From the NCBI RefSeq assembly GCF_030408575.1, contig NZ_CP047047.1:930001-994000 (forward strand): a DNA stretch of 64,000 nucleotides. Direction: 5' to 3'. The notes beneath the pieces were generated by a model, which was not told where the DNA came from, made no database searches, and saw only the letters and a list, made by a program, of their open reading frames with translations. The position numbers and the translations under genes are program-made. How positions within the stretch are numbered: the first letter of the stretch is position 1; every line of letters begins with the position of its first letter. Shown in pieces: positions 7,743-15,856 of the stretch. This stretch comes from Corynebacterium auris. Its GTDB lineage: Bacteria; Actinomycetota; Actinomycetes; Mycobacteriales; Mycobacteriaceae.

Positions 7743-8265
7743 ATGACGGATTACCGTGCGGTGATGACGCTGCTGATTCGGCAGCGTTCTTACCGCCAGA
7801 TTGAACACCAGCTCGGATGCTCGCACCGCGCGGTTTCACGAGCGAACCAAATCCTCAGTTGGTAAAACCTACCTCGCCCAAGCGCTCATCACCGCAGCAT
7901 GCCGCAACGACTACTCCGCACGGTTCTACCGCACCGACATGCTCGCCGCCGAACTGGCAGTCCTCCGCCCCGATAACCCCACACGGCTGAAGTTCATCCA
8001 GCAACTCCACGACGTCGATGTCCTAGTCCTGGATGACTTTCTCACCGCACCTGTTGATGCCGCGACCGCGCACCAGCTACTCAATATCCTCGCCGGGCGG
8101 GAACGCAAAGTCTCAACCGTTGTGACCTCACAGTTCACCCCACACGAGTGGTACAAGTCCATCCCCGACGCCGTGATCTCCGAGTCAATCCTCAACCGAC
8201 TCGTCTCCGGCGCCGAAATCATCACACTCGAAGGACCAAACATGCGCCTGACCACCAACGCATAA
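7743..8265 (+). pseudogene. istA'-'istB deletion remnant of IS-D
   Basis: The istA start MTDYRAVMTLLIRQRSYRQ (7743-7865, ends in a frame-shifted TGG TAA) runs into istB sequence in another frame: SSVGKTYLAQALITAACRND, VLVLDDFLTAPVDAATAHQL and NMRLTTNA up to 8265. The Walker A remnant and Walker B are present but the N-terminal third of IstB is missing. The junction sits at AAATCCTC, a sequence also present at the same Walker A position of istB-C, which suggests a deletion across short homology. The TTG-started 154-residue frame at 7801 is unlikely to be functional. Confidence 0.8.
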
Positions 8266-9655
8266 CAACCGGCAACGCCTGAGTGAGATACCGCTACCGG
8301 GTACTCACTCAGGCGCTACCAGATGCTCACCACACCGCTACCATTTCGGTCTTCTGAACAGTCAACTTGTGGCTCAACACGTTGATGCAGCCGGGCTGAG
8401 CGCCAGGATCACCCATGCCCCGGGCCATACGATGCAGGTGGACTGGGCAGGCACGAAGATGCGGTTGTTTGACCCCACCGGCGGACAAGGCTCGAAGGTC
8501 AGCATCTTTGTCGCCTCGCTGCCGTATTCGGGCATGGTGTTCGCCTGCGCGTGCGCGGATGAGCGCCAGGACGCGTGGCTTGCAGCCCATATCCGCGCGT
8601 TCGAGTACTTCGGCGGGGTTGCCGAGGTCATCGTGCCGGATAATGCCTCGACGGCTTCGAATGCGATTAGTGTCGCGGACAGGAATCGCCGGGTCAACTC
8701 CACCTACGAGGAGTTTTTGGAGCACTACAACACCGCCGCGTTGCCGGCTCGGGCGAAACGTCCCAAGGATAAGGCCAGCGTTGAAGCTGCAGTCAAGATT
8801 GTCACCCAGAACGTTATCCACGCACTTGATGGTCATCAGTGCGCCGGAATAGACGAGCTCAACGCCAAAATTATCGTCCTGGTCGATGGGATCAACGCTG
8901 CCGAACCGTTTCGCGGCAATGCGACGAGCAGGCGCGCATTGTTTGATCAGTTCGAATGCGACGTGCTCACCGCGCTGCCTGAAACACCGTGGCAGCGTAC
9001 CGAATGGAAACGCGCCAAAGTCGCGCCCAATTTCCACATCAGAGTGCACAACGTGCATTACTCGGTGCCGCACCAGCTGGTGGGCCGCACCGTGGATGTG
9101 CGTATCACCGGTGACAGTCTCGCCGTCTTCGACGCCGGGCAGCGTGTGGCCACCCACCAACTCGCACGTGCCCGCGGGGTGTATGTCACCGACACCGACC
9201 ACATCCCGGCGAACATGGGTGAGACCCGTGGGTTGTGGACAAGCGAGTACTTCCTGCGCGAAGCCGCCAAAATCGGGCCGGCCACCCGCCAGGTGATTGC
9301 CGAGCTCATCGAAGCCAAAGCGATCCCTGCCCAGGCGTACCAAGCGTGCCGCAACGTGCTCAACATGGGCAAACACACCAACAAACCAATCCTCGAAGAA
9401 GCCTGCAGGCGGTTGGTGTCCACCGACGGCGCCAGGCGTGCTGTGTCGTATACCGCGGTGAAAAACATGATGGCCGCCGTGCGCAAAGACACCTCCACAC
9501 GGCCTACAGGCACTGACCTTTCAACCGATCTGCCAACAAGCAGACCCACCCAAGACGTACCTGCGCCGACAGCGCGTGACACACGCGGCGCCTACCTCGG
9601 TGGTGCTGCCCAGTTCAGCCTCGACAACCTCACCAAGAAGGGATCTGCATAACCC

Positions 9656-10420
9656 ATGCCCCACCCACAACCAGCATCAGCATCTGCCCGCTTCCTCGAC
9701 GAATCAGTCCTGCCGGTCTTTACCGACCTGCGCATGACCGCCTTCGGACAAAGCGTCATCGACATCGCCGCCGATCCCGCATTCGACGACTGGAGCTTCT
9801 CCGACAAAGTGCTCTACGCACTCGACAAAGAGGTAGCGGCCAAGCGTGAGAGGCGAGTCAACAAACTGCTCAAAGCATCCCGATCGCCAAATCCCGATGC
9901 TTGTATCGAAGACATCACCTACACGCCCGGCCGCACCATCAACAAAGAGCAAATCACCCGACTCGCTCACTGCCGATGGTGCCAAAGCGCACAAAACATT
10001 GTCATCCTGGGCAAATCCTCCGTCGGCAAGACCTACCTCGCCCAAGCACTGCTCACCGCGGCGTGCCGAAACGACTACTCCGCACGCTTCTTCCGCACCG
10101 ACACACTCTCCAACCACCTCGCCGTGCTCAAACACGACGACCCAGCCCGCATCACATTCCTCGAAGACCTCCACCACACAGACATGTTAGTCCTCGACGA
10201 CTTCCTGACCACCCCAATCGATGCCGCTACCGCACACCAACTGCTCAACATCCTCGCAGAGCGCGAACCCCGCGGATCCACCATCGTGACATCCCAGTTC
10301 ACACCCGACGAGTGGTACAAATCCATCCCGGATGCCGTCATCGCCGAATCCATCCTCAACCGACTCGTCGCCGGCGCCGAAATCATCACACTCGAAGGTA
10401 CCAACATGCGACTGGCCTAA
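9656..10420 (+). CDS. istB: IstB-like ATPase of IS-C
   Basis: The protein has 254 residues. It is the AAA+ helper ATPase that assists IstA in IS21-family transposition. Walker A is GKSSVGKTYLAQAL, Walker B is MLVLDDFLT, and the sensor-like region is STIVTSQFTPDEWY. It starts three bases after the istA stop, as usual for this family. The gene appears intact even though its partner istA is interrupted, so it could act in trans. Confidence 0.92.
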   Translation: MPHPQPASASARFLDESVLPVFTDLRMTAFGQSVIDIAADPAFDDWSFSDKVLYALDKEVAAKRERRVNKLLKASRSPNPDACIEDITYTPGRTINKEQITRLAHCRWCQSAQNIVILGKSSVGKTYLAQALLTAACRNDYSARFFRTDTLSNHLAVLKHDDPARITFLEDLHHTDMLVLDDFLTTPIDAATAHQLLNILAEREPRGSTIVTSQFTPDEWYKSIPDAVIAESILNRLVAGAEIITLEGTNMRLA

Positions 10421-11398
10421 TAACCCCACCAAAACCCCAAAACGCCCGGGTGTTACTCGATACTCACCCGGGCGTTACTCAATACTCACCACACCGTTAC
10501 TAAACACGTGGTCCTAACAGTATTCCTGATGGACCTGGCTCGGTGGGCGGTACCCCAGCGCCGAGTGCAAGCGGCGGTTGTTGTACCAGCCGACCAATGT
10601 CGACGTCGCGACGAGAACATCTCGCAGCCCCGGCCAGGTCCTACGGTCGATGAGTTCAGCTTTGAACACTGAGTTCAGCGCTTCTGCCATCGCGTTGTCT
10701 CAGGAGTCTCCCCGCGAGCCAACCGAAGCGATAACCTGCGACTGGGCCAAGGTCTCTCCGTAGACGACCGACCTGTACTGCACGCCCCTATCTAAAGTGA
10801 TGGATCAGCCCGGAGACATCTTCACCGGCGCGCAGGCGCGCTGACAAGGCCATGTCAAGTGCGTCTTTAGCCAGTGACGTGCGCATGTGGTTGGTGATCT
10901 GCCAGCCAACAATCTCCCGGGTATACGCGTCGAGGACGAACGAGGCGTACACCCACCCGACACGCGTGGGGATGTATGTGATATCCGCGACCCACAGCCG
11001 GTTCGGCGCATCGACACAAAAGTCGCGCTCGACCAAGTCGACTGGGCAGTTATCGGGGGCAGCGCTGCGGGTGGAAGGCTTTTTCTTCCTGCGCCGGATA
11101 CCACGGATGCCTTCGAGTGCCATGAGGCGCTCGACGGTGCACCGGGCGACGTGACCGAAGTCGCCTCGGCGATTGACCTCGGCCCATAGTTTGCGCGCTC
11201 CATAGCAGGAGTAGTTGTCGTCATAGATGGCACGCAAAGTGTTGCGTAGTTGTCGGTCGCGGATAGATCGAGATGATTCAGGCCGGGATTTGTAGGCGTA
11301 GTAGGTGCTCAGGGCGATTTTCGCGTCGGTTGCTGAAAGGGCGCGAATAATCGGCTCGACCCCGAATTCCTCCCGGTTGTCATCGATGAACCGGACGA

Positions 11399-11710
11399 TT
11401 ACGTGTGTGGGCGGTCGAGCTCCGCCGCGAAAAAAGCCGACGCTCTTTTCACAATCTCGTTAGCGCGCTTCGCTTCAATCAGTTCAGCTCGCAGTCTGCG
11501 GTTTTCTGCTGCAAGATCCATAGATTCAGCCGGGGTTGCCGCGCCGGATTGTTTATGAGCGCGGACCCAGCCGCGCAGAGTTTCCTTGCTCATTCCGAGC
11601 TCGACAGCGATGCGGGATATCGCACCACGAGACGTGTCAGGGTCAGCTTGCGCGTGCAGCACCAGTTCGATGGCACGCTGCCTCAACTCAGGCGTGTACT
11701 TCGAGGGCAT
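11399..11710 (-). CDS. IS-B OrfA (IS3-family, HTH subunit)
   Basis: The protein has 103 residues. The HTH is in AISRIAVELGMSKETLRGWV and is followed by a zipper (LAAENRRLRAELIEAKRANE). A T6 run (minus strand, complement of A's at 11430-11435) is the likely -1 slip site leading into orfB. OrfA is intact but the element lacks a working OrfB. Confidence 0.9.
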   Translation of the reverse strand: MPSKYTPELRQRAIELVLHAQADPDTSRGAISRIAVELGMSKETLRGWVRAHKQSGAATPAESMDLAAENRRLRAELIEAKRANEIVKRASAFFAAELDRPHT

Positions 11711-12605
11711 GTGTAGGGCTCCTTTTCCAAATTCCTACCCTCTATTAAACCCGGGGCGAACCATTCATGCGCCGTAGTCGGGCTGTCACGCTCGTCCTAT
11801 TGCCGGATGCGCGCCCAACGCGAAGCGGCAATGCTTGATCCCTCGGTTGTTAAACACGACGACCTCCGTCGGTGGGTTAATGACTTCGCCGATTCCCATC
11901 GCAGGTGGGGCTACAGGCGTGCCTATGTCGCGGCTCTCGACGCCGGCTACGACATCGGCCGGGATGCGTTTCGCCGCCTATGGAGAAAAGAACAACTGTT
12001 GGTGACTCCACGCACATTACGTAAACGGGTCTGTGCCACAACGCCGATTGCGCGTGTGAGCCCAGCCGACCACCCGGGGCATGTGTGGGCGTTGGACTTC
12101 CAATTCGACTCTGACTACCAGGGGCGGCGCTTTAAGATCTGCAATGTCATCGACGAGTTCACACGCCAGCATGTGACTTTCAAAGTGGACAGGTCCATTG
12201 ATGCGGCATCCGTGGTGGAGCTATTGGATCTTGCCGTGCTTGACCGCGGGGCGCCGAAAGTGCTCAGGATGGATAATGGTCCTGAATTTATTGCTGCTAA
12301 ACTGCAGGATTGGGCCGAAGAGCACAAGTGTGTGCAGGCATTCATTCCTCCTGGGCAGCCGTGGCATAACGGGTTTGTGGAATCGTTTCACAACCGGATG
12401 CGCGACGAGGTCTTGGAAGACAATCTGTTCGATGACGTCGAGCAGGCCCGGCAGATCATCGGGTTCTGGTCGAAGCGGTATAATGACACCCATCCTCATT
12501 CATCGCTGGGCTACATGAGCCCGAATCGATTCGCGGTGCAATGGAGGAAAGAAAACACAACCGCAGCCACTCAAGCCACACGGTCCTAATCCTCAGCCCA
12601 CACCA

Positions 12606-12983
12606 GGGGAAAGTCAGATCACACTGGATTTGCTCACCAGGGCGGTGAATCAGCGTGTCCACCGGGTCCGCCTGCTGGTAGTCGGGGCGGATGCGGCGCA
12701 CATTATCGCGAAACCATGTGATCGACCCACACCACCCCACACGCTGCGCGATCACAGTGGCAGGCAACGGCGGGGTCTGCACCAGCAGGGCACGCACCCG
12801 CGATTCAAACGGGGTGAAGCTGTTTTCGGTGCTTGCACGCTTCTTGTACACAGGCGGCGCATCTGAGGCCAACGCCCTTTCCACCGTCTTTTTCGAGCAG
12901 CCAACTTCGGCCGCGATTTTCCTGATCGACAGGCCCTGTCGACGCAGATTCCTGATCTTGGCCCAATCTTCCACGGAAATCAC
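12606..12983 (-). pseudogene. istA 5'-part of IS21-family element ('IS21-E')
   Basis: The ATG is at 12983. Encoded residues include the HTH MISVEDWAKIRNLRRQGLSI and KIAAEVGCSKKTVERALAS, and the start of the catalytic core PGEQIQCDLTFP, where the composite transposon is inserted. The remainder of the core is at 3315-3581. IS21-E belongs to a different IS21 subgroup from IS-C and IS-D, judging from its sequence. Confidence 0.88.
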
Positions 12984-13052
12984 CCATCCAATCTTGTCGG
13001 TGGGCTACTTTTCGACCGTCGCAAGTGGGCTACTTTTCAAGCGTCGCTAACA
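12984..13052 (-). repeat. Terminal repeats of IS21-E
   Basis: Read on the minus strand, the end is TGTTAGCGACGCTTGAAAAG with two copies of AAAAGTAGCCCAC (about 13020-13036 and 12999-13012) upstream of the istA start. This is the only preserved end of IS21-E; the opposite end and istB are absent from the window. Confidence 0.75.
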
Positions 13053-13119
13053 CTCTGCGATCTCTGCTACTTCCACTGTCTCTTGAGCAGCACATACCAG
13101 CTGCACCGCTACCCGGAAC

Positions 13120-13154
13120 TTGTCTAGTTCAGTGCTCGCTGTATAGTTCAGTGC
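13120..13154 (+). promoter_or_regulatory. cmtR promoter with direct-repeat operator; leaderless start
   Basis: TTGTCT (13120-13125) and TATAGT (13142-13147) form a -35/-10 pair with a 16-bp spacer. The start point predicted about 7 bases downstream of the -10 falls on the A of the cmtR ATG (13155), so the mRNA is probably leaderless, and there is no Shine-Dalgarno. TAGTTCAGTGC occurs twice (13125-13135, 13144-13154) with 19-bp spacing, covering the promoter. It is the likely binding site of CmtR. Confidence 0.65.
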
Positions 13155-13514
13155 ATGCTGACCATTGCTTCGCGCCTCGACGTGATGAACCGCCTGGGTC
13201 GTGCACTGGCCGACCCCACTCGATCCCGCATCATCTTGACCCTGCTCGACCATCCCGCTTACCCGGCGGAACTGTCCCGAGATCTGGACCTGACACGCCC
13301 GAACGTGTCCAACCACCTGGCATGCTTGCGCGATTGTGGGATCGTCGTCTCCGAGCCCGAGGGGCGTCGGACGCGATACGAGATCGCCGATCCGCACCTG
13401 GCGCAGGCGCTGACTACATTGATCGATGCCACCTTGGCAGTAGACGAAGACGCCCCGTGCATCGATCCCGCCTGCTCGCTTCCCGGGTGCTACGCAGCTG
13501 GGGAGGACGCATGA
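13155..13514 (+). CDS. cmtR: CmtR-type Cd/Pb-sensing ArsR-family repressor
   Basis: The protein has 119 residues with the ArsR winged helix (ALADPTRSRIILTLL, recognition helix LTRPNVSNHLACL). Counting from the chosen ATG, Cys57, Cys61 and Cys102 fall at exactly the positions of the three metal ligands of mycobacterial CmtR, which supports both the function and the start. It should repress its own promoter and release it on binding Cd(II) or Pb(II). The last four bases overlap cadD (ATGA), so the two are coexpressed. It lies just outside the IS21-E terminus, within the accessory island. Confidence 0.9.
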   Translation: MLTIASRLDVMNRLGRALADPTRSRIILTLLDHPAYPAELSRDLDLTRPNVSNHLACLRDCGIVVSEPEGRRTRYEIADPHLAQALTTLIDATLAVDEDAPCIDPACSLPGCYAAGEDA

Positions 13515-14113
13515 TTCTCACCTCGGTCTTGCAGGCGATAGGCCTGTTCGCAGCTACCAACATCGACGACATCATCGTGCTCTCCCTCTTCTTCGCGCGA
13601 GGGGCAGGCCAGCGCGGCACTACCGCCCGCATTCTGGCCGGCCAGTACCTCGGATTCGCGGGCATCCTCGGTGCCGCGGTTCTGGTGACCATCGGCGCCG
13701 GAGCATTCCTGCCCTCGACAGCCATCCCGTACTTCGGTCTCATCCCTCTGGGCCTCGGCCTCTGGGCCGCATGGCAGGCCTGGCGCGGAGACGATGACGA
13801 CGATGACGACGAGGCCAAGGTTGCCGACAAGAAGGTCGGCGTGGGGACAGTCGCAGGCGTCACCTTTGCCAACGGTGGCGACAACATCGGCGTCTACACC
13901 CCTGTATTCCTCAGCGTGGAACCTCTCGCAGTAGTCGCCTACTGCGTTATCTTCCTCGCGCTCGTTGCGGTCCTGGTGGCCCTGGCAAAGTTCGTCGCCA
14001 CCCGCCCCCCGATCGCGGAAATGTTCGAACGCTGGGAGCACATCCTCTTTCCCATCGTTCTCATCGGCCTCGGCATCGTGATCCTCGTCAGCGGCGGAGC
14101 CTTCGGGCTCTGA
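13511..14113 (+). CDS. cadD: CadD-family cadmium resistance transporter
   Basis: The protein has 200 residues with about six transmembrane helices. The N-terminal ATNIDDIIVLSLFFA and central FANGGDNIGVYTPVF motifs with paired Asp residues in membranes are typical of CadD/LysE-type cation exporters. The central cytoplasmic loop contains seven consecutive Asp (residues about 94-100), which could collect divalent metal. Start ATG 13511 overlaps the cmtR stop. The physiological substrate is probably Cd(II), inferred from family and regulator. Confidence 0.88.
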   Translation: MILTSVLQAIGLFAATNIDDIIVLSLFFARGAGQRGTTARILAGQYLGFAGILGAAVLVTIGAGAFLPSTAIPYFGLIPLGLGLWAAWQAWRGDDDDDDDEAKVADKKVGVGTVAGVTFANGGDNIGVYTPVFLSVEPLAVVAYCVIFLALVAVLVALAKFVATRPPIAEMFERWEHILFPIVLIGLGIVILVSGGAFGL

Positions 14114-14173
14114 CGTAGCAGCAGCGTTCCAAACGGCCCCGGCCGGGCGCACCCCTCTCGGTTCGGTTGTGTC

Positions 14174-15630
14174 CGTTAGCGTGGTGTATCTGTGACTGTC
14201 GGTGAGGGGCCTCATGAATGTGTGAGGCGGCCACCGCAGTACCTTTCGAATCAGTTCTTACCTCTCCTCGAAAGGAACCACCGTGAGTGGCCGCTGGACC
14301 CAATCATATCGACCCGACCGCCTACCTTGATGAGCTGCTCGCCCAAGCCTCTCCGGATCTGATGCGTCAGATGCTGCAGGATGTCATCAACCAGATCCTT
14401 GTCCATCCAGGCAGACAGCGTCTGCGGGGCTGACTACGCCACCGTCAGCGACACCCGCACCAACCACCGAAACGGCTACCGCCACCGCGACCTGGACACA
14501 CGCGTGGGCACCATCGACGTGAGAATTCCGAAACTTCGCCGCGGATCATTCTTCCCCGACTGGTTGCCCCCGCGCCGCTCACGAGCAGAACGCGCCCTGG
14601 CCACCGTCGTAGCCACCTGCTACCTCAAGGGGGTCTCCACCCACCAAATGAACGACCTGGTCGCCACGCTCGGGATCACCAACCTGTCGAAGTCACAGGT
14701 GTCTACCATGGCCAAAGAACTCGACGTGATGGTCGACAACTTCCGCACCCGCCCGTTGGACACCGGCCCCTACCTCTATGTTTCCTGCGACGCGCTGACC
14801 ATGAAGGTGCGTGAAGGCGGGCGCGTCGTGAAAACCAGCGTGCTGCTGGCCACCGGGGTTAACGCCGACGGGTACCGGGAGTTGTGTGGTATGCAGGTCG
14901 CCACCGCCGAATCGGCCGCGTCGTGGACCGGGTTCTTCCGCGACCTGAAAGCCCCGCCCACTCCAGCCTGGATCAGGTGTACCTGGTCACCAGTGACGCC
15001 CACCTGGGCATCCAAGCCGCTGTGGGTGATTGCCTGCCCAACGCGTCCTGGCAGCGGTGCCGCACCCATTTCGCGAAGAACCTCATCATCGATGGTGCCG
15101 AAAACTTAAGTGGCCCACCCTGTCGGCGATGTTTCACACGATCTTCCAACAACCCGACGCCCAGGCTGTGTGGGACCAGGCCCGAGACGTTGTCGAGTTT
15201 TGCCAGCAGACATTCCCCCATGTGGCGCATTCACCTGGAGGAATCCTTAGACGACCTGCTGGCGTTTACGAATGCCCCGAAAGCGGTGTGGACGAAGGTG
15301 TGGTCAAACAACCCCACCGAAAGGCTCAACCGGGAGATCAGACGCCGCACCGACGTCGTGGGGATTGTCCCCAACCGCGACGCCGTCGTGCGTCTGGTCG
15401 GGGCGGTACTCGCCGAGCAACACGAGTGAGAAGGATCCAAACAGAAACGCTACATGTCGCTAACCAGCCTGGAACAGACCACAACGATGATGAGAGCCAC
15501 CGTCATTGATGCCGGCGAATCCACTCAGGAGGTTGCATGAGCCCACGCCAGCACCGAGCTCGTGACGGCCCCTGACACCGTCACCCTGCTTGTTCTTATC
15601 GAAAGGCAGATACACCACCACCGTGGACTT
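14174..15630 (+). mobile_element. Decayed IS256-family element
   Basis: The inverted ends contain GTGGTGTATCTG (left, about 14181-14192) and its complement CAGATACACCACCACC (right, about 15608-15623), around a broken mutator-type transposase gene. Exact ends are approximate. The right end lies about 75 bp from the tRNA-Arg gene. Confidence 0.65.
14283..15540 (+). pseudogene. IS256-family (mutator) transposase, multiple frameshifts
   Basis: The pieces are in order but in different frames. HIDPTAYLDELLAQASPDLM is followed by a one-base shift near 14399. Then come RNGYRHRDLDTRVGTIDVRI, LPPRRSRAERALATVVATCY and SCDALTMKVREGG, a shift near 14955, then [20 protein letters not shown] and [10 protein letters not shown], a shift near 15107, and [24 protein letters not shown] at 15427-15429 interrupts the C-terminal part (...RYMSLTSLEQTTTMM...). 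Family motifs of mutator transposases are clear, but no functional protein can be made. Confidence 0.85.
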
Positions 15631-15704
15631 GACCCAACTGGGATGCCGGTCCGTCCAGCAAGTCGCGATTCATGCGTCAAGCATGACGAGACTCATGACA
15701 CCCG

Positions 15705-15778
15705 TGTCCCCGACAGGATTCGAACCTGCGACCTTCGGTACCGGAAACCGATGCTCTAATCCACTGAGCTACGAAGAC
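15705..15778 (-). tRNA. tRNA-Arg (CCG anticodon)
   Basis: On the minus strand the acceptor arm GTCTTCG pairs with CGGGGAC (with G-U pairs), the D-arm is AGCTCAGTGGATTAGAGC, the anticodon stem-loop TCGGT-TTCCGGT-ACCGA has anticodon CCG, and the T-loop is GGTTCGAATCC. The discriminator is A. CCA is not encoded. It decodes the CGG arginine codon. Confidence 0.93.
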
Positions 15779-15856
15779 ATCCGCTGCCGCCGGTGAGGGC
15801 GGGCAACGGGTTACAACCCTAGCACCCCGCGTGGGCGGGGTGAAAACGGGTTGTTC

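Larger units (their letters stand above)
7600..8360 (+). mobile_element. IS-D: 761-bp internally deleted IS21-type element (non-autonomous)
   Basis: It is flanked by the 10-bp direct repeat GTCAACTTGT (7590-7599 and 8361-8370). The ends begin TGCGACCGGCTATTTGGTAG and TGTTCAGAAGACCGAAATGG and carry iterated GGTAGC/GAGTATC blocks at both sides. Inside, the first 40 codons of an istA (7743-7865) are joined to the ATPase part of an istB (to 8265), so about 2 kb of a parent element has been lost. The derivative keeps both ends and could be mobilised in trans by an intact relative. Confidence 0.88.
7241..9652 (+). pseudogene. istA: istA of IS-C (IS21-family transposase), interrupted by IS-D
   Basis: Bases 7241-7599 plus 8371-9652 form one 546-codon frame once 7600-8370 is removed, giving ...ERFRQLVAQHVDAAGLSAR... 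The N-terminus has a helix-turn-helix (RQICSSSRCSHTTVQKARDS). The DDE core shows D in MQVDWAGTKMRLF, D in VIVPDNAST and E in DKASVEAAVKIV. Only the insertion disrupts it; I saw no other lesion, so precise loss of IS-D would restore it. The downstream fragment has possible internal starts (for example GTG 8369) but lacks the HTH. Confidence 0.9.
7106..10519 (+). mobile_element. IS-C (IS21 family) inserted in IS-B, carrying IS-D
   Basis: The ends start TGTTGCGCGGTCGTATCTAG (left) and TGTTAGGACCACGTGTTTAG (right, read inward). Each is followed by iterated GAGTAAC/GAGTATC blocks spaced about 21-22 bp, the multiple end repeats usual for IS21. The flanking direct repeat is GTATTC (7100-7105, 10520-10525). 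Without the 761-bp IS-D and its duplication the element is 2643 bp and encodes istA and istB. Joining the IS-B flanks restores the IS-B orfB C-terminus. Confidence 0.9.
7073..11429 (-). pseudogene. IS-B orfB (IS3-family DDE transposase), three lesions
   Basis: The frame is open from the T6 slip site shared with orfA (11430-11435) through SCYGARKLWAEVNRRGD, NRLWVADITYIPTRVGWVYA and GLIHH. There one extra T (10794-10796 region) breaks the frame exactly at the second catalytic Asp motif (expected HHSDRG). Further on, TGA replaces the Tyr codon of GDSYDNAMAE (near 10700). Finally IS-C separates the last codons: PPSQVHQ stops at 10526 and EYTAANTQAA lies at 7073-7105 plus the duplication. The gene is inactive. 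Confidence 0.88.
7032..11763 (-). mobile_element. IS-B (IS3 family) inserted in IS-A copy 2, itself split by IS-C
   Basis: The ends are imperfect inverted repeats: TGTCAAGCCCCGAGTTTTGT at the left and TGGTTCGCCCCGGGTTTAAT read inward from the right, both followed by AGAGGGT. The element is flanked by a 3-bp TTC duplication. It carries minus-strand orfA (11399-11710) and orfB. IS-C (7106-10519) is inserted near the 3' end of orfB, so the original element was about 1.3 kb. OrfB has also decayed by mutation. Confidence 0.9.
6991..12589 (+). pseudogene. IS-A orfB copy 2, interrupted by IS-B
   Basis: The 5' end (6991-7031) encodes MDYLIGKGYSQRLS. The remainder resumes at 11767 and runs to 12589 with all three DDE positions (ALDFQFD, RMDNGPEF, FVESFHNRM). 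The TTC at 7029-7031 is repeated at 11764-11766, flanking the insertion. The 3' end retains the ancestral ...TQATRS ending lost from copy 1. An internal start at 11807 leaves a 260-residue frame that keeps the DDE residues but lacks the N-terminus and probably a promoter. Confidence 0.9.
3582..12605. mobile_element. Composite transposon with bacteriocin cargo
   Basis: Two IS-A copies in the same orientation (3582-4848 and 6604-12605, the latter expanded by nested insertions) flank cargo at 4849-6603. The outer ends TGG...CCA are bordered by the direct repeat GGGG (3578-3581 and 12606-12609). Excision of the whole segment with one GGGG rejoins istA of IS21-E in frame. The inner flanks of the two IS copies (gtca after copy 1, agat before copy 2) do not match each other, as expected if the two copies moved the cargo together. 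The 4-bp duplication fits IS3-family transposition. Movement as a unit is inferred; it could also have arisen by recombination between IS copies. Confidence 0.85.
6604..12605 (+). mobile_element. IS-A copy 2 (IS3 family), split by nested insertions
   Basis: The left part (6604-7031) and right part (11764-12605) are collinear with copy 1. Removing IS-B (7032-11763) and one 3-bp TTC duplication gives exactly 1267 bp. OrfA is intact. OrfB is interrupted after its first few codons, so this copy cannot make its own transposase, but its ends could still be used by copy 1. Confidence 0.92.

Noticed and set aside
13025..13510. In-frame N-terminal extension of cadD over cmtR
   Set aside because: CmtR is clearly encoded in the other frame and CadD starts at the ATGA overlap.
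14305..14420. IS256 transposase as an intact gene
   Set aside because: Reading needs at least three frame changes and passes a TGA stop.
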